A stretch of 64,000 bases of DNA from Antedon mediterranea (lineage: Eukaryota; Echinodermata; Crinoidea; Comatulida; Antedonidae). Position 1 is the stretch's first letter. The number at the start of each line of letters is the position of its first letter. The stretch spans positions 18,384,101 through 18,448,100 of the forward strand of contig NC_092677.1 in the NCBI RefSeq assembly GCF_964355755.1, given 5' to 3'. Positions 19,600 through 33,025 of the stretch are shown here, one piece after another. Position numbers and translations under genes: made by a program. The notes beneath the pieces are model-generated. The model did not search any database, was not told the DNA's origin, and was given only the letters and a program-made list of their open reading frames with translations.

Positions 19600-20732
19600 T
19601 TCTTCTTTCTTTCCCTGAATTTTGTTGGCAGCGTATCTCTAATTCTGGCAAACAGAAGATTGTGTAACTTTTTCAAAAGATTGACCTGTAGCTGTAGATG
19701 TGCAGGACGTTTCGTTTTTTGACTTTAGAGTCGCGCAGCGTAAGTTACGCGCGATTTTGTGAATTTTGCGTATTTAACATAGATTGAAAACCAAAAAGCA
19801 ATTTTAATTGAAACTTGGCAAAAGTGTAATTTATATCATGCGCTAACTTTCTATGGATTTAAAATGGCACTTTTCCAAAAAGTTACGCGCGCACGCGCCT
19901 TTAAAATTTCAAAATGCGAAAATTCAATTTCTAATCAACTTTCTACGCGTTTCAGGTCATTTTGAGCATTTGAAAAATTCCCACGCGTGCGCAATTTTTT
20001 TACGCGCGCGTGCTCACGTAGCGCAAAAACATCTTTTTTTTTGCTTGATTTTTGTTTTTCCTGTCTTTTTTTAGTAAATTTACCAACTTTCAAACAATTT
20101 CGACTTAAAATCACGTCATACGAGCACGTAGAATTAAACAATTTGCGCACGTTTTTGATGAAAATGTTCAAAAATTCATGAAAATTATGCTTTTTTTAAA
20201 ACAGTCATAGATTGTAAACTACGAGGTGAACTTTTTTTAAATTACACATTCTGGAAGTTGATGAGTTGTAGATATCGAATCATGCATCGATATGGCTAAC
20301 AGGACATAGTGACGTCATCGTATGGCCACTCAAATATAAAATATAGGATTTTTGTATCTTTCGTCATAGCTCATCACATTTAATAGAGCGCATCTCCACT
20401 TATCCTAATTCCATTTCCCTCCATTTTTTTATATTGTCTATGCCAATCAATTATCTTTCGCATGATATACCGTTTTTAAAATTGTGATGACGTCATCATG
20501 TCCAAAAGCGTCAATAACTTGGGCCACTTATTTTCACATATTCTTCACTGTATGTAGTACGTATACAATATATAGTGTATACTGTGTATACTTAGACGTG
20601 ACGTAAAATAGAGAGCGCACTAACATTTTTTCAATGGCGTAATGGTTTTCTCTGCGCAATATTCTAACGTATGACGTGCACGTGGCGTTTGCGGATAACC
20701 TAACTCGTCCGTAGTGACGAGTTCAAATCTAG
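19600..20732 (+). repeat. Array unit 1 (A class, no 5' block)
   Basis: About 1133 bp. It starts directly at TTCTTCTTTCTTTCC after a B-type CTAG, without the 5' inverted repeat and T-run block. It ends with the A-type hairpin and CAAATCTAG. It contains the TGACGTCA pair typical of units (20311-20320 and 20490-20500). Confidence 0.8.
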
Positions 20733-21953
20733 TTGGTTATCCGCACTTGGCGGATAACCTCTTGTTATTGTCAGGATCTTTTTTTTTTTCTTTTTTTTTT
20801 TTTTTTTCTATCTTATTCTTCTTTCTTTCCCGGAATTTTGTTCGCAGCGTATCTCTAATTCTGGCCAATATAAGATTGTGTAACTTTGTCATAAGATTGA
20901 CCTCTAGATGTAGATGTGCAGGACGTTTCGTTTTTTAACTTTAGAGTCGTGCAGCGTAAGTTACGCGCGATTTTATGAATTTCAATGATTGATCATAGAT
21001 TAAAAATCAAAAGTCATTTTGTATTGAAACTTTGTGAAAATTTAAGTCATATCAAGCGCAAACTTTGTATGGATTAAAAGTGGCATGTTTTACAAAAAGT
21101 TACGCGTGCACGCGCGTTTAAAATTTCAAAATGCGAAAAATCAATTTCTAATCAACTTTCTACGCGTTTCATGTCATTTTGAGCATTTGAAAAATTCCCA
21201 CGCGTGCGCAATTTTTTTACGCGCGCGTGCGCACGTAGCGCAAAAACATCATTTTTTTGCTTGATTTTTGTTTTTCCTGTCTTTTTTAGCAATTTTACCA
21301 ACTTTCAAACAATTTCAACTTAAAATCACGTCATACGAGCACGTAGAATTAAACAATTTACGCGCATTTTTGATGAAAAAGTTCAAAAATGTGTCAAAAT
21401 TATGCCTTTTTTTAAACAGTCATAGATTCTAAACTACGTGGTGAACTTTTTTAAAATTACATATTCTGAATGTAGATGAGTTGCAGATATCAAATCATGC
21501 ATCCATATGGCTAACCGGACATTGTGAGGTCATCGTATGGCCACTGGAATATAAAATATAGGATTTTTGTCTCTTTCGCATAGCTCATCACGTTTAATAG
21601 AGCGCATCTCCACTTATCCGTATTCCATTTCCCCCCATTTTGTTATGTTGTCTAGGTCAATCAATTATCTTTCGCACGATTCACCATTTGAAAAATTGTG
21701 ATGACGTCATCATGTTCAAAAGCGTCAATAACTTTGGTCACTTATTTTCACCTATTCTGCACTGTATGTAGTAGGTATACAATATATAGTGTTATACCGT
21801 ATATACTCAGACGTGACGAAAAATAGAGAGCACACTGAAATTGTTTCAATGCCTTAATTGTTTTTCTGCGCCCAATATTCTAACGTATGACGTGCACGTG
21901 GCCTTTGCGCTGCGGATAACCTAACTCGTCCGTAGTGACGAGTTCAAGTCTAG
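20733..21953 (+). repeat. Array unit 2 (A class)
   Basis: About 1221 bp with the 5' inverted repeat GGTTATCCGC-ACTTG-GCGGATAACC and a T-run. It is strikingly similar to unit 18 (42216), including GACGTTTCGTTTTTTAACTT and the rest of its first half, so the two share a recent copy history. Confidence 0.85.
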
Positions 21954-21997
21954 TTGGTTATCCGCACTTGGCGGATAACCCCTTGTTATTGTCAGGA

Positions 21998-22029
<32 letters not shown>

Positions 22030-24110
22030 CTTTATTCTTCTTTCTTTCCACGAATTTTGTCCGCAGCACATCTCTATCTTCTGGCTAACATAAGATTGTG
22101 TAACTTTGTCATACGATTGAGCTATAGCTGTAGATGTGCAGCCAAGCTTTTGGACAATTTTGGAGTTGCGCAGCGTAAGTTACGCGCGATTTTATGAATT
22201 TCAATGATTGATCATATATTGAAAACCAAAAGTCATTTTTTATTGAAACTTCGTGAAAATTTAAGTTATACCAAGGGCAAACTTTCTATGGATTAAAAAT
22301 GGCATGTTTGACAGAAAGTTACGCGCGCACGCGCGTTTAAAATTTCAAAATGCGTAAAATCAATTTCTAATCAACTTTCTACGCGTTTCAGGTCATTTTG
22401 AACATTTCAAAAATTCCCACGCGTGCGCAAATTTTTTACGCGCGCGTGCGCACTTAGCGCAAAAACATCTTTTTTTTGCTTGATTTTTGTTTTTTCAGCC
22501 TTTTCTAGTAATTTTACCAAATTTTCAATCAATTTCGACTTACGCCCGTATTCTTAAACCGGACTTTAGTCGTAGTTCGAAGTTCGACTTGGAAAAGTCG
22601 TAGTTCGAGCTATTACTTCAAATTCGATTCAAAAACGAAGTAGTCGAAGTTTGCAGTTCGACTTAATGAAGTCGAGCTTTTAGTCGAGTTGCACACGTCT
22701 GGGTAACAAAGGCTATACATTGGCCAATGACAAGAGAGTATTTGAGGAGCAGACGAAATTTTGCGCATTGATATCACTTTCCATTTCTTACAACACTTTT
22801 TACGCATCAGGACTATATACATGAAAAATAATTTTAATCGTTAATTATTAGAACAATATCAGTATTAATTTAACAGTGAAGTATATTTGATTAACAACAA
22901 ATAAAATCTTAAAAATATATTTAGGAACCATGGCGGTACGGTAACTTTTATATTTTCTAGGCCCCCAACAAAGTATGATCGCCACGAACCACGCACTTCA
23001 TAGCGTGACAAGAAAGCGCTAGGCCCCCTAAACATTCCATCGCGTGGTGAATTGCCGCATCTCCCATTGTCGCTATGGCGTGACGTAGCTCAAGTCGGAC
23101 TTGCGCGAAGAAAATAATGTAATTTGTATACAGTTGTAAATAAAGATGATTTTCATTACTATAATTTATACCAATGTATATTTAATTAAGCTAATATAAA
23201 TATAGATATTTCATTCTTCAATATCTGGCCAATATAACAACTCAATGACTGTTACGTTTTTTATAAACATCGTTTAAAAACCATTTAGTCGACCATTTAG
23301 TCTGCCCCCTCCAGGACTAAAAAAATCGATCAAAATCCGTCTCGATTTAGTCGAGGTTGGCCTGATTTAGTCGGTGATTTAGTTGAAGTTCGGTTTATGA
23401 ATTAAAATGACGTCATTTTTTTAGTTTTAGCTCGAACTACGACTAAAGTCCGGTTTAAGAATACGGGCGTTAAAATCACGTCATACGAGCAGGTAGAATT
23501 TAACAATTTGCGCGCGTTTTTGATGAAAAAGTTCAAAAATTCGTCAAAATTAGACCTTTTTTTAAACAGTCATAAATTCTAAACTACGTGGTGAACTTTT
23601 TTAAAATTACATATTCTGGAAGTAGATGAGTTGTTTTTCTCGAATCATGTATTGATATGCCTAACCGGACATTGTGACGTCATCGTATGGCCACCCGAAT
23701 ATAAAATATAGGATTTTTTTCTCTTTCGTCATAGCTCGTCAATTTAATAGAGCGCATCTCTACTTATCCTTATTCCATTTCACTCAATTTTTTTATATTG
23801 TCTAGATCAATCAATTATCTTTCGCATGATCTACCATTTTAAAAATTGTGATGACGTCATCATGTTCAAATGCGTCAATAACGTTGGTCACTTATTTTCA
23901 CCTATTCTGCACTGTATGTAGTACGTATACAGTATATAGTGTTATACCGTATATACTTCTTAGACGCGACGCAAAATAGAGAGCGCACTAACATTTTTCA
24001 ATGCCATAATCGTTTTTTTTTTTTGCGCTCAATATTCTAACGTATGACGTGCACGTGGCTTTTGCGCTGCGGATAACCTAACTCGTCCGTAGTGACGAGT
24101 TCAAATCTAG
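21954..24110 (+). repeat. Array unit 3 (A class), interrupted by a MITE
   Basis: A unit of about 1227 bp once the 927-bp element at 22543-23469 and its 3-bp duplication are removed. The insertion falls in the conserved CGACTTAAAATCACG region. The 5' block has a long T-run (about 30). Confidence 0.85.
22543..23469. mobile_element. 927-bp MITE with TTA duplication (PIF/Harbinger-like)
   Basis: Terminal inverted repeats of at least 38 bases begin CGCCCGTATTCTTAAACC and are essentially identical at both ends. TTA flanks both (22540-22542, 23470-23472), and the interrupted unit reads through intact when the element is removed. Inner parts repeat GTCGTAGTTCGA and GTTCGACTT. A 69-codon minus-strand frame (22613-22822) has no transposase motif I recognise. 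A rearranged relative lies at 1783-2748. Confidence 0.92.
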
Positions 24111-25322
24111 TTGGTTATCCGCTCTTGGCGGATAACCTCTTGTTATTGTCAGGATCTTTTTTTTTTTTTTTCTTTTTTTTCTATTTTCTTCTTTCTTTCC
24201 ACGAATTTTGTTGCTAGTGTATCTCTAAATCTTCTTAACATAACATTGTATAACTTTATCAGAAGATTGATCTCTATCTGAAGATGTCGTAATAAGGTTT
24301 TCGGTCACGTCCGAGTTGCGCAGCGTAAGTTACGCATGATTTTATGAATTTCAATTATTGATCATAGAATAAAAACTAAAAGTCGTTTTGTATTGAAACT
24401 TGGTGAACATTTAAGTCATATAATGCGCAAACTTTCTATGGATTAAAAATGGCAAGTTTCACAAAAACTTACGCGCGCACGCGCGTTTAAAATTTCAAAA
24501 TGCGAAAAATCAATATCTAATCAACTTTCTACGCGTTTCATGTCATTTTGAGCATTTCAAAAATTCCCAAGCGTGCGCAATTTTTTTACGCGCACGTGCG
24601 CACGTAGCGCAAAAACATCATTTTTTTGCTTGATTTTTGTTTTTCCTGTCTTTTTTAGAAAATTTACCAACTTTCAAACAATTTCGACTTAAAATCACGT
24701 CATACGAGCACGTAGAATTAAACAATTTACGCGCATTTTTGATGAAAAAGTTCAAACATTTGTCAAAATTATGCCTTTTTTTAAACAGTCATAGATTCTA
24801 AACTACGTGGTGAACTTTTTTATAATTACATATTCTGGTAATAGATGAGTTGCAGATATCAAATCATGCATCAATATGGCTAACCGGACATTGTGACGTC
24901 ATCGTATGGCCACTCGAATATAAAATATAGGATTTTTGTCTCTTTCCTTGTAGCTCGTCACATTTAATATAGCGCATCTCCACTTATTTGTATTCCATTT
25001 CCCCCCATTTTTTTATGTTGTCTAGGTCTATCAATTATCTTTCGCACGATTCACCATTTCAAAATTGTGATCACGTCATCATGTTCAAAAGCGTCAATAA
25101 CTTTGGTCACTTATTTTCACCTATTCTGCACTGTATGTAGTACGTATACAGTATATAGTGTATACCGTATATACTCAGACGTGACGAAAAATAGAGAGCA
25201 CACTGAAATTGTTTTCAATGGCATAATCGTTTTTCTGCGCGCAATATTCCAACGTATGACGTGCACGTGGCTTTTGCGCTGCGGATAACCTAACTCGTCC
25301 GTAGTGACGAGTTCAAATCTAG
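24111..25322 (+). repeat. Array unit 4 (A class)
   Basis: About 1212 bp. The 5' hairpin loop differs (CTCTTG). Its first 200 bases (GTGTATCTCTAAATCTTCTTA, GATGTCGTAATAAGGTTTTC) closely match unit 7, marking a subfamily. Confidence 0.85.
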
Positions 25323-25366
25323 TTGGTTATCCGCACTTGGCGGATAACCCCTTGTTATTGTCAGGA

Positions 25367-25403
<37 letters not shown>

Positions 25404-26548
25404 CTTTATTCTTCTTTCTTTCCACGAATTTTGTTCGCAGCGTATCTCTAATTCTAGCCAACATATGATTCTATATTCTTTGTTATAAGATTGGCCTGTA
25501 GATGTAGATGTGCATGACATTTTTTTTTTCGAATTTCGAGTCGCGCAGCGTAAGTTACGCGCGATTTTATGAATTTCAATGATTGATCTTTGAATAAAAA
25601 CTAAAAGTCATTTTGTATTGAAACTTGGTGAAAATTTAAGTCATAATATTCTCCAACTTTCTATGGATTAAAAATTGCATGTTTGAAAGAAAGTTATGCG
25701 CGCCCGCGCGTTTAAAATTTCAAAATGCGTAAAATCAATTTCTAATCAACTTTCTACGCGTTTCAGGTCATTTTGAGCATTTCAAAAATTCCCACGCGTG
25801 CGCAATTTTTTTACGCGCGCGTGCGCATTTAGCGCAAAAACATATTTTTTTTGCTTAATTTTTGTTTTTTCAGCCTTTTCTAGTAAATTTACCAATTTTC
25901 AATGGATTTTGACTTAAAATCACGTCATACGAGCACGTAGAATTGAACAATTTGCGCGCGTTTTTGATGAAAAGTTCAAAAATTTGTGAAAATTATGCCT
26001 TTTTTTAAAAAGTCATAGATTCTAAACTACGTGGTGAACTTTTTTTAAATTACATATTGTGGAAGTAGATGAGTTGTAGATATCGAATCATGCATCAATA
26101 TAGCTAACTGTACATTGTGACGTCAACGTATGGCCACTCAAATATAAAATATAGGATTTTTTTCTCTTTCGTATAGCTCATCACATTTAATAGAGCGCAT
26201 CTCCACTTATCCGTATTCCATTGCCTTCCATTTCTTTATATTGTCTAAGTCAATCAATTATCTTTCGCATGATTCATTAGTTTAAAAATTGTGATGACGT
26301 CATCATGTCCAAAAGCGTCAATAACTTTGGTCACTAACTTTCACCTATTCTGCACTGTATGTAGTACGTATAGAGTATAATATAGTGTATACCGTATATA
26401 CTTAGACGTGACGCAAAATAGAGAGAAAACTAAAATTGTTTCAATGGCATCATCGTTTATCTGCGCGCAATATTCTAACGTACGACGTGCACGTGGATTT
26501 TGCGCTGCGGATAACCTAACTCGTCCGTAGTGACGAGTTCAAATCTAG
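25323..26548 (+). repeat. Array unit 5 (A class)
   Basis: About 1226 bp with the 5' inverted repeat and a T-run of about 35. It is followed by B unit 6. Confidence 0.85.
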
Positions 26549-28136
26549 TTAGTTATCCGCATTCAGCGGATAACTCCTTGTAACTGTCCTGTGTCTTTTT
26601 TTTTTTTTTCATTATTCTTCAGTCTTTCTCCCTCACTTTTTGTGCAGAGCGTATCTCTAAAATGGGCAAACATAACATTTCATAACTTTGTCAACATATG
26701 GAGATTTACGTGAAGTTGTGCACCTCCTATTTTTGAATGACGTCAGTGTTGCGCAACATGACTTACGCGCGTTTTTATGAATTTACAGATAATAACATAG
26801 ATCGAAAACCATATAACAATTTAAATTGAAACTTTGCAAAAGTTTAATTTATATCAGGCGCTAACTTTCTGTTGAAAAAAAGTTGCGTGTTTTACACAAA
26901 GTTACGCGCGCACGCGCATTTAAAATTTCAAAATGCGCAAAATTAATTTCTAATCAACTTTCTACGCGTTTCATGTCTTTTTAAGCATGTAAAAAATTCC
27001 CACGCATGCGCAAATTTTTACGTGTGCGGTGCGCACGTAGCATTAAAAACATATATTTTTCGCGTGATTTATGTTTTTCCAGCCTTTTCTAGTAATTTTA
27101 CCAACTTTTAAACAATTTCGACTTAAAGTTACGTCATACGAGCACATCGAATTGGACAATTTGCGCACGTTTTTGATGAAAAAGTACAAAAATTTGTCAA
27201 AATTATGCCTTTTTTTAAACAATCGTAATTTCTAAACTACACGGTCAACTTTTTGTGGATGACATATTCTGGAAGTTGATGAGTTGTAGATATCGGATCA
27301 TGTATTAATATGGCTAACCGGACATTTTAACGTCATTGTATGGCCACACGAATATAAAATTGAGGATTTTTGTATCTTTCGTCATAGCTCATCACATTTA
27401 ATAGAGCGCATCTCCACTTATACATTTTCCATTTCACCCCGATTTTGATATTGTCTAGGTCAATCAACTATCTTTCGCATGAGTTAAAAATATTTTAATT
27501 GTTATGACGTCATCGTGCCTAAAAATTTAAATTACATGTGGCATTAATTTCATCTTTACAGTAAATTTTAATCTGTTATAGCTCGTAAGAATAAAATGTG
27601 ATAATCACGATTAAAACTTTTTCTGGAAGCTATTGGATTGTAGATACGAAATTATGTAAAGATGTTGCCAATCGGATGTTGTGACGTCATCATATGGCCA
27701 GTTAAATAAAAACGGTCGTATTTTCATCTTTTGCGTCATAATTCATTACATTTAAAAGAGCGCGCATCAATATTTCACGTATTCAAATTTCCTCTACACG
27801 CTAATACGTTGTTGCTGAGATAATTTCCCTTCGGAATTGCTACCTTCGCGTTTCATTTTAAAACCGTCAACATGTTAAAAATTGGAATAAATGGCGGGTC
27901 CCGTAATTTCACCTATTCTACACTGTATGTAATATGTATACAGATTATACTGTTTGCATGTATACTAAATGACACAAAATTGACAGAATTCAGCACTAAC
28001 AGCATATCATATTCTTCAGTTCTTGTCATAATGCCATAATCTTTATCTGTGTGAAATATTCCAACGTATGACGTGCACGTGGCGTTTGTCGTTGTGCGGA
28101 TAACTAACTCGTCAAAGTGACGAGTTTCATGTCTAG
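26549..28136 (+). repeat. Array unit 6 (B class)
   Basis: About 1588 bp. It begins with AGTTATCCGC-ATTCA-GCGGATAACT and ends with CGGATAACT before the AAAGT-loop hairpin, so its two ends match each other and differ from A units. The extra 380 bases (from about 27540) start TTTACAGTAAATTTTAATCT. Confidence 0.87.
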
Positions 28137-29348
28137 TTGGTTATCCGCACTTGGCGGATAACCCCTTGTTATTGTCAGGATCTTTTTTTTTTTTTTTCTT
28201 TTTTTTCTATTTTCTTCTTTCTTTCCACGAATTTTGTTGCCAGTGTATCTCTAAATCTTCTTAACATAACATTGTATAACTTTATCAGAAGATTGACCTC
28301 TATCTGAAGATGTCGTAATAAGGTTTTCAGTCGCGTCCGAGTTGCGCAGCGTAAGTTACGCGCGATTTTATGAATTTCAATGATTGATCATAGAATAAAA
28401 ACTAAAAGTCATTTTGTATTGAAACTTGGTGAAAATTTAAGTCATATCAAGCGCAAACTTTCTATGGATTAAAAATTGCATGTTTGACAGAAAATTACGC
28501 GCGCACGCGCGTTTAAAATTTCAAAATGCGTAAAATCAATTTCTAATCAACTTTCTACGCGTTTCAGGTCATTTTGAACATTTCAAAAATTCCCACGCAT
28601 GCGCAGTTTTTTTACGCGCGCGTGCGCACTTAGCGCAAAAACATCTTTTTTTTGCTTGATTTTTGTTTTTTCAGCCTTTTCTAGTAAATTTACCAATTTT
28701 CAATCAATTTTGAATTAAAATCACGTCATACGAGCACGTAGAATTGAACAATTTGCGCGCGTTTTTGATGAAAAAGGTCAAAAATTTGTCAAAATTATGC
28801 CTTTTTTAAAACAGTCATAGATTGTAAACTACGTGGTGAACTTTTTTAAAATTACATATTCTGGAAGTTGATTAGTTTTAGATATCGAATCATGCATCGA
28901 TATGGCTAACAGGACATAGTGACGTCATCGTATGGCCACTCAAATATAAAATATAGGATTTTTGTCTCTTTCGTCATAGCTCATCACATTTAATAGAGCG
29001 CATCTCCACTTATCCCAATTCCATTTCCCCCCCATTGTTTTATATTGTCTATGCCAATCAATTATCTTTCGCATGATATACCGTTTTTAAAATTGTGATG
29101 ACGTCATCATGTCCAAAAGCGTCAATAACTTGGGCCACTTATTTTCACATATTCTTCACTGTATGTAGTACGTATACAATATATAGTGTATACTGTGTAT
29201 ACTTAGACGTGACGTAAAATAGAGAGCGCACTAACATTTTTTCAATGGCATAATGTTTTTCTCTGCGCAATATTCTAACGTATGACGTGCACGTGGCTTT
29301 TGCTCTGCGGATAACCTAACTCGTCCGTAGTGACGAGTTCAAATCTAG
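28137..29348 (+). repeat. Array unit 7 (A class)
   Basis: About 1212 bp. The first part matches unit 4. The last part (CATATTCTTCACTG, GTATACTGTGTATAC) matches units 1, 12 and 15, so the unit looks mosaic. Confidence 0.85.
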
Positions 29349-29392
29349 TTGGTTATCCGCACTTGGCGGATAACCCCTTGTTATTGTCAGGA

Positions 29393-29432
<40 letters not shown>

Positions 29433-30582
29433 CTATGTTATTCTTCTTTCTTTCCCAAAATTTTGTGTCACGTGTATCTCAAATTCTGATCAACATTACA
29501 TCGTATAACTTTGTCAGAAGATTTACCTCTATGTGTAGAAGTGCAGGACAGCTCGTTTTTTTACTTTAGAGTCGCGCAGCGTAAGCTACGCGCGATTTTA
29601 TGAATTTCGCGTATTTAACATAGACTAAAAAGCAAAAGTCATTTTGTAATGACACTTAGTGAACATTTAAGTCATATCAAGGGCAAACTTTCTATGGATT
29701 AAAAAAGGCATGTTTGACATAAAGTTACGCGCGCACGCGCGTTTAAAATTTCAAATTGCGAAAAATTCATTTCTAATCAACTTTCTACGCGTTTCATGTC
29801 ATTTTGAGCATTTCAAAAATTCCCACGCGTGCGCATATTTTTTACGCGCGCGTGCGCACGTAGCGCAAAAACATCTTTTTTTTGCTTGATTTTTGTTTTT
29901 TCAGCCTTTTCTAGTACATTTACCAATTTTCAATCAATTTCGACTTAAAATCACGTCATACGAGCACGTAGAATTGAACAGTTTGCGCGCGTTTTTGAAG
30001 AAAAAGTTCAAAAATTCGTCAAAATTATGCCTTTTTTAAAACAGTCATAGATTCGAAACTCCGAGGTGAAAATATTTAAAATTTCAGATTCTGGAAGTAG
30101 ATGAGTTGTTTTTCTCGAATCATGCATTGATATGGCTAACCAGACATTGTGACGTCATCGTATGGCCACCCGAATATAAAATATAGGATTTTTTTCTCTT
30201 TCGTCATAGCTCGTCAATTTAATAGAGCGCATCTCTACTTATCCTTATTCCATTTCACTCAATTTTTTTATATTGTCTAGATCAATCAATTACCTTTCGC
30301 ATGATCCACCATTTTAAAAATTGTGATGACGTCATCATGTTCAAATGCGTCAATAACTTTGGTCACTTATTTTCACCTATTCTGCACTGTATGTAGTACG
30401 TATACAGTATATAGTGTTATACCGTATATACTTAGACGCGACGCAACATAGAGAGCGCACTAACATTTTTCAATGCCATAATCGTTTTATTTTTTTGCGC
30501 GCACTATTCTAACGTATGACGTGCACGTGGCTTTTGCACTGCGGATAACCTAACTCGTCCGTAGTGACGAGTTCAAATCTAG
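29349..30582 (+). repeat. Array unit 8 (A class)
   Basis: About 1234 bp with a T-run of about 35 after the 5' inverted repeat. Its second half resembles units 3 and 9 (GAGTTGTTTTTCTCGAATCA). Confidence 0.85.
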
Positions 30583-30626
30583 TTGGTTATCCGCACTTGG
30601 CGGATAACCCCTTGTTATTGTCAGGA

Positions 30627-30660
<34 letters not shown>

Positions 30661-31808
30661 CTATGTTATTCTTCTTTCTTTCCCCGAATTTTGTTCGCAG
30701 CACATCTCTATCTTGTGGCCAACATAAGATTGTATAACTTTGTCATAAGGTTGACCTATAGCTGTAGATGTGCAGCCAAGCTTTTGGACGATTTTGGAGT
30801 TGCGCAGTGTAAGTTACGCGCGATTTCATGAATTTCAATGATTGATCATAGAATAAAAACTAAAAGTTGTTTTGTATTGAAACTTTGTGAAAATTTAAGT
30901 GAGATCATGCGCAAACTTTTTATGGATTAAAAATGGCATGTTTCACAAAAAGTTACGCGCGCATGCGCGTTTGAAATTTTAAAATGCGAAAAATCAATTT
31001 CTAATCAACTTTCTATGCGTTTCATGTCATTTTGAGCATTTCAAAAATTCCCACGCGTGCGCAATTTTTTTACGCGCGCGTGCGCACGTAGCGCAAAAAC
31101 ATCTTTTTTTTGCTTGATTTTTGTTTTTTCAGCCTTTTCTAGTAAATTTATGAATTTTCAATCAATTTCGACTGAAAATCACGTCACACGAGCACGTAGA
31201 ATTGGATAATTTGCGCGTGTTTTTGATGAAAAACTTCAAAAAATCGTCAAAATTAGACCTTTTTTTAAACAGTCATAAATTCTAAACTACGTGGTGAACT
31301 TTTTTAAAATTACATATTCTGGAAGTAGATGAGTTGTTTTTCTCGAATCATGCATTGATATGGCTAACCGGACATTGTGACATCATCGTATGGCCACCCG
31401 AATATAAAATATAGGATTTTTTTCTCTTTTGTCATAGCTCGTCAAATTTAATAGAGCGCATCTCCACTTATCTGTATTCCATTTCACTCAATTTTTTTAT
31501 ATTGTCTAGATCAATCAATTATCTTTCGCATGATTCACCATTTTTAAAATTGTGATGACGTCATCATGTTCAAATGCGTCAATAACTTTGGTCACTTATT
31601 TTCACCTATTCTGCACTGTATGTAGTACGTATACAGTATATAGTGTATACCGTACACACTTAGACGCGACACAAAATAGAGGGCTCACTAACATTTTTTC
31701 AATGGCATAATCGTTTTTCTGCGCGCAATATTCTAACTTAGGTGTCATGCGCGTGGGTTTTGCGATGCGGATAACCTAACTCGTCCGTAGTGACGAGTTC
31801 AAATCTAG
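30583..31808 (+). repeat. Array unit 9 (A class)
   Basis: About 1226 bp with a standard 5' block. It carries the 3' variant CTTAGGTGTCATGCGCGTGG instead of CGTATGACGTGCACGTGG. Confidence 0.85.
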
Positions 31809-33025
31809 TTGGTTATCCGCACTTGGCGGATAACCTCTTGTTATTGTCAGGATCTTTTTTTTTTTTTTCTTTTTTTTTTTTTTCTATATTCTTCTTTCTT
31901 TCCACGAATTTTGTTCGCTGCGTATCTCTAATTCCGGCCAACATAAAGTTGTATAACTTTGTGAAAAGATTGCGCTGTAGCTGTAGTTGTGCAAGAAACT
32001 TTTTTTTATGAATTTTGAGTCGCGCAGCGTAAGTTACGCGCGATTTTATGAATTTCAATGATTGATCATAGAATAAAAACTAAAAGTCATTTTGTATAGA
32101 AACTTGGTGAAAATTTAAGTCATATTATGCGCTAACTTTCTATGGAGAGAAAATGGCATGTTTTAGAAAAAGTTACGCGCGCACGCGCGCTTAAAATTTC
32201 AAATTGCGAAAAATCAATTTCTAATCAACTTTCTACGCGTTTCATGTCATTTTGAGCATTTCAAAAATTCCCACGCGTGCGCACTTTTTTTACGCGCCCG
32301 TGCGCACGTAGCGCAAAAACATCTTTTTTTTGTTTGATTTTTGTTTTTTCTGTCTTTTATAATATATTTACCAATTTTCAATCAATTTTGCCTTAAAATC
32401 TCGTCATACGAGCACGTAGAATTAAACAATTTGCGCGCAATTTTGATGAAAAAGTCCAAAAATTTGTCAAAATTATGCCTTTTTTTAAACAGTCATAGAT
32501 TCTAAACTACGTGGTAAACTTTTTTATAATTACATATTCTGGTAGTAGATGAGTTGTAGATATCGAATCATGTATCAATATGGCTATCAGGACATTGTGA
32601 CGTCATCGTATGGCCACTCGAATATAAAATATAGGATTTTTTTCTCTTTCGTATAGCTCATCACATTTAATAGAGCGCATCTCCACTTATCCGTATTCCA
32701 TTGCCCTCCATTTCTTTATATTGTCTATGTCAATCAATTATCTTTCGCATGATTCACCATTTTAAAAATTGTTATGACGTCATCATGTGCAAAAGCGTCA
32801 ATAACTTTGGTCACTTATTTTCACCTATTCTGAACTGTATGTAGTACGTATACGGTATATAGTGTATACCGTATACACTTTGACGTGACACAAAATAGAG
32901 AGCGCACTCACATTTTTTCAATGGCATAATCGTTCTTCTGCGCGCAATATTCCAACGTATGACGTGCACGTGGCTTTAGGACTGCGGATAACCTAACTCG
33001 TCCGTAGTGACGAGTTCAAATCTAG
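31809..33025 (+). repeat. Array unit 10 (A class)
   Basis: About 1217 bp with a standard 5' block, followed by B unit 11. The middle (TTTTATAATATATTTACC) matches units 12 and 19. Confidence 0.85.

Noticed and set aside
22613-22822. A Harbinger-type accessory protein in the 927-bp MITE
   Set aside because: A 69-codon frame with several Cys residues exists, but there is no Myb-like or DDE motif, and part of the frame is terminal repeat sequence.
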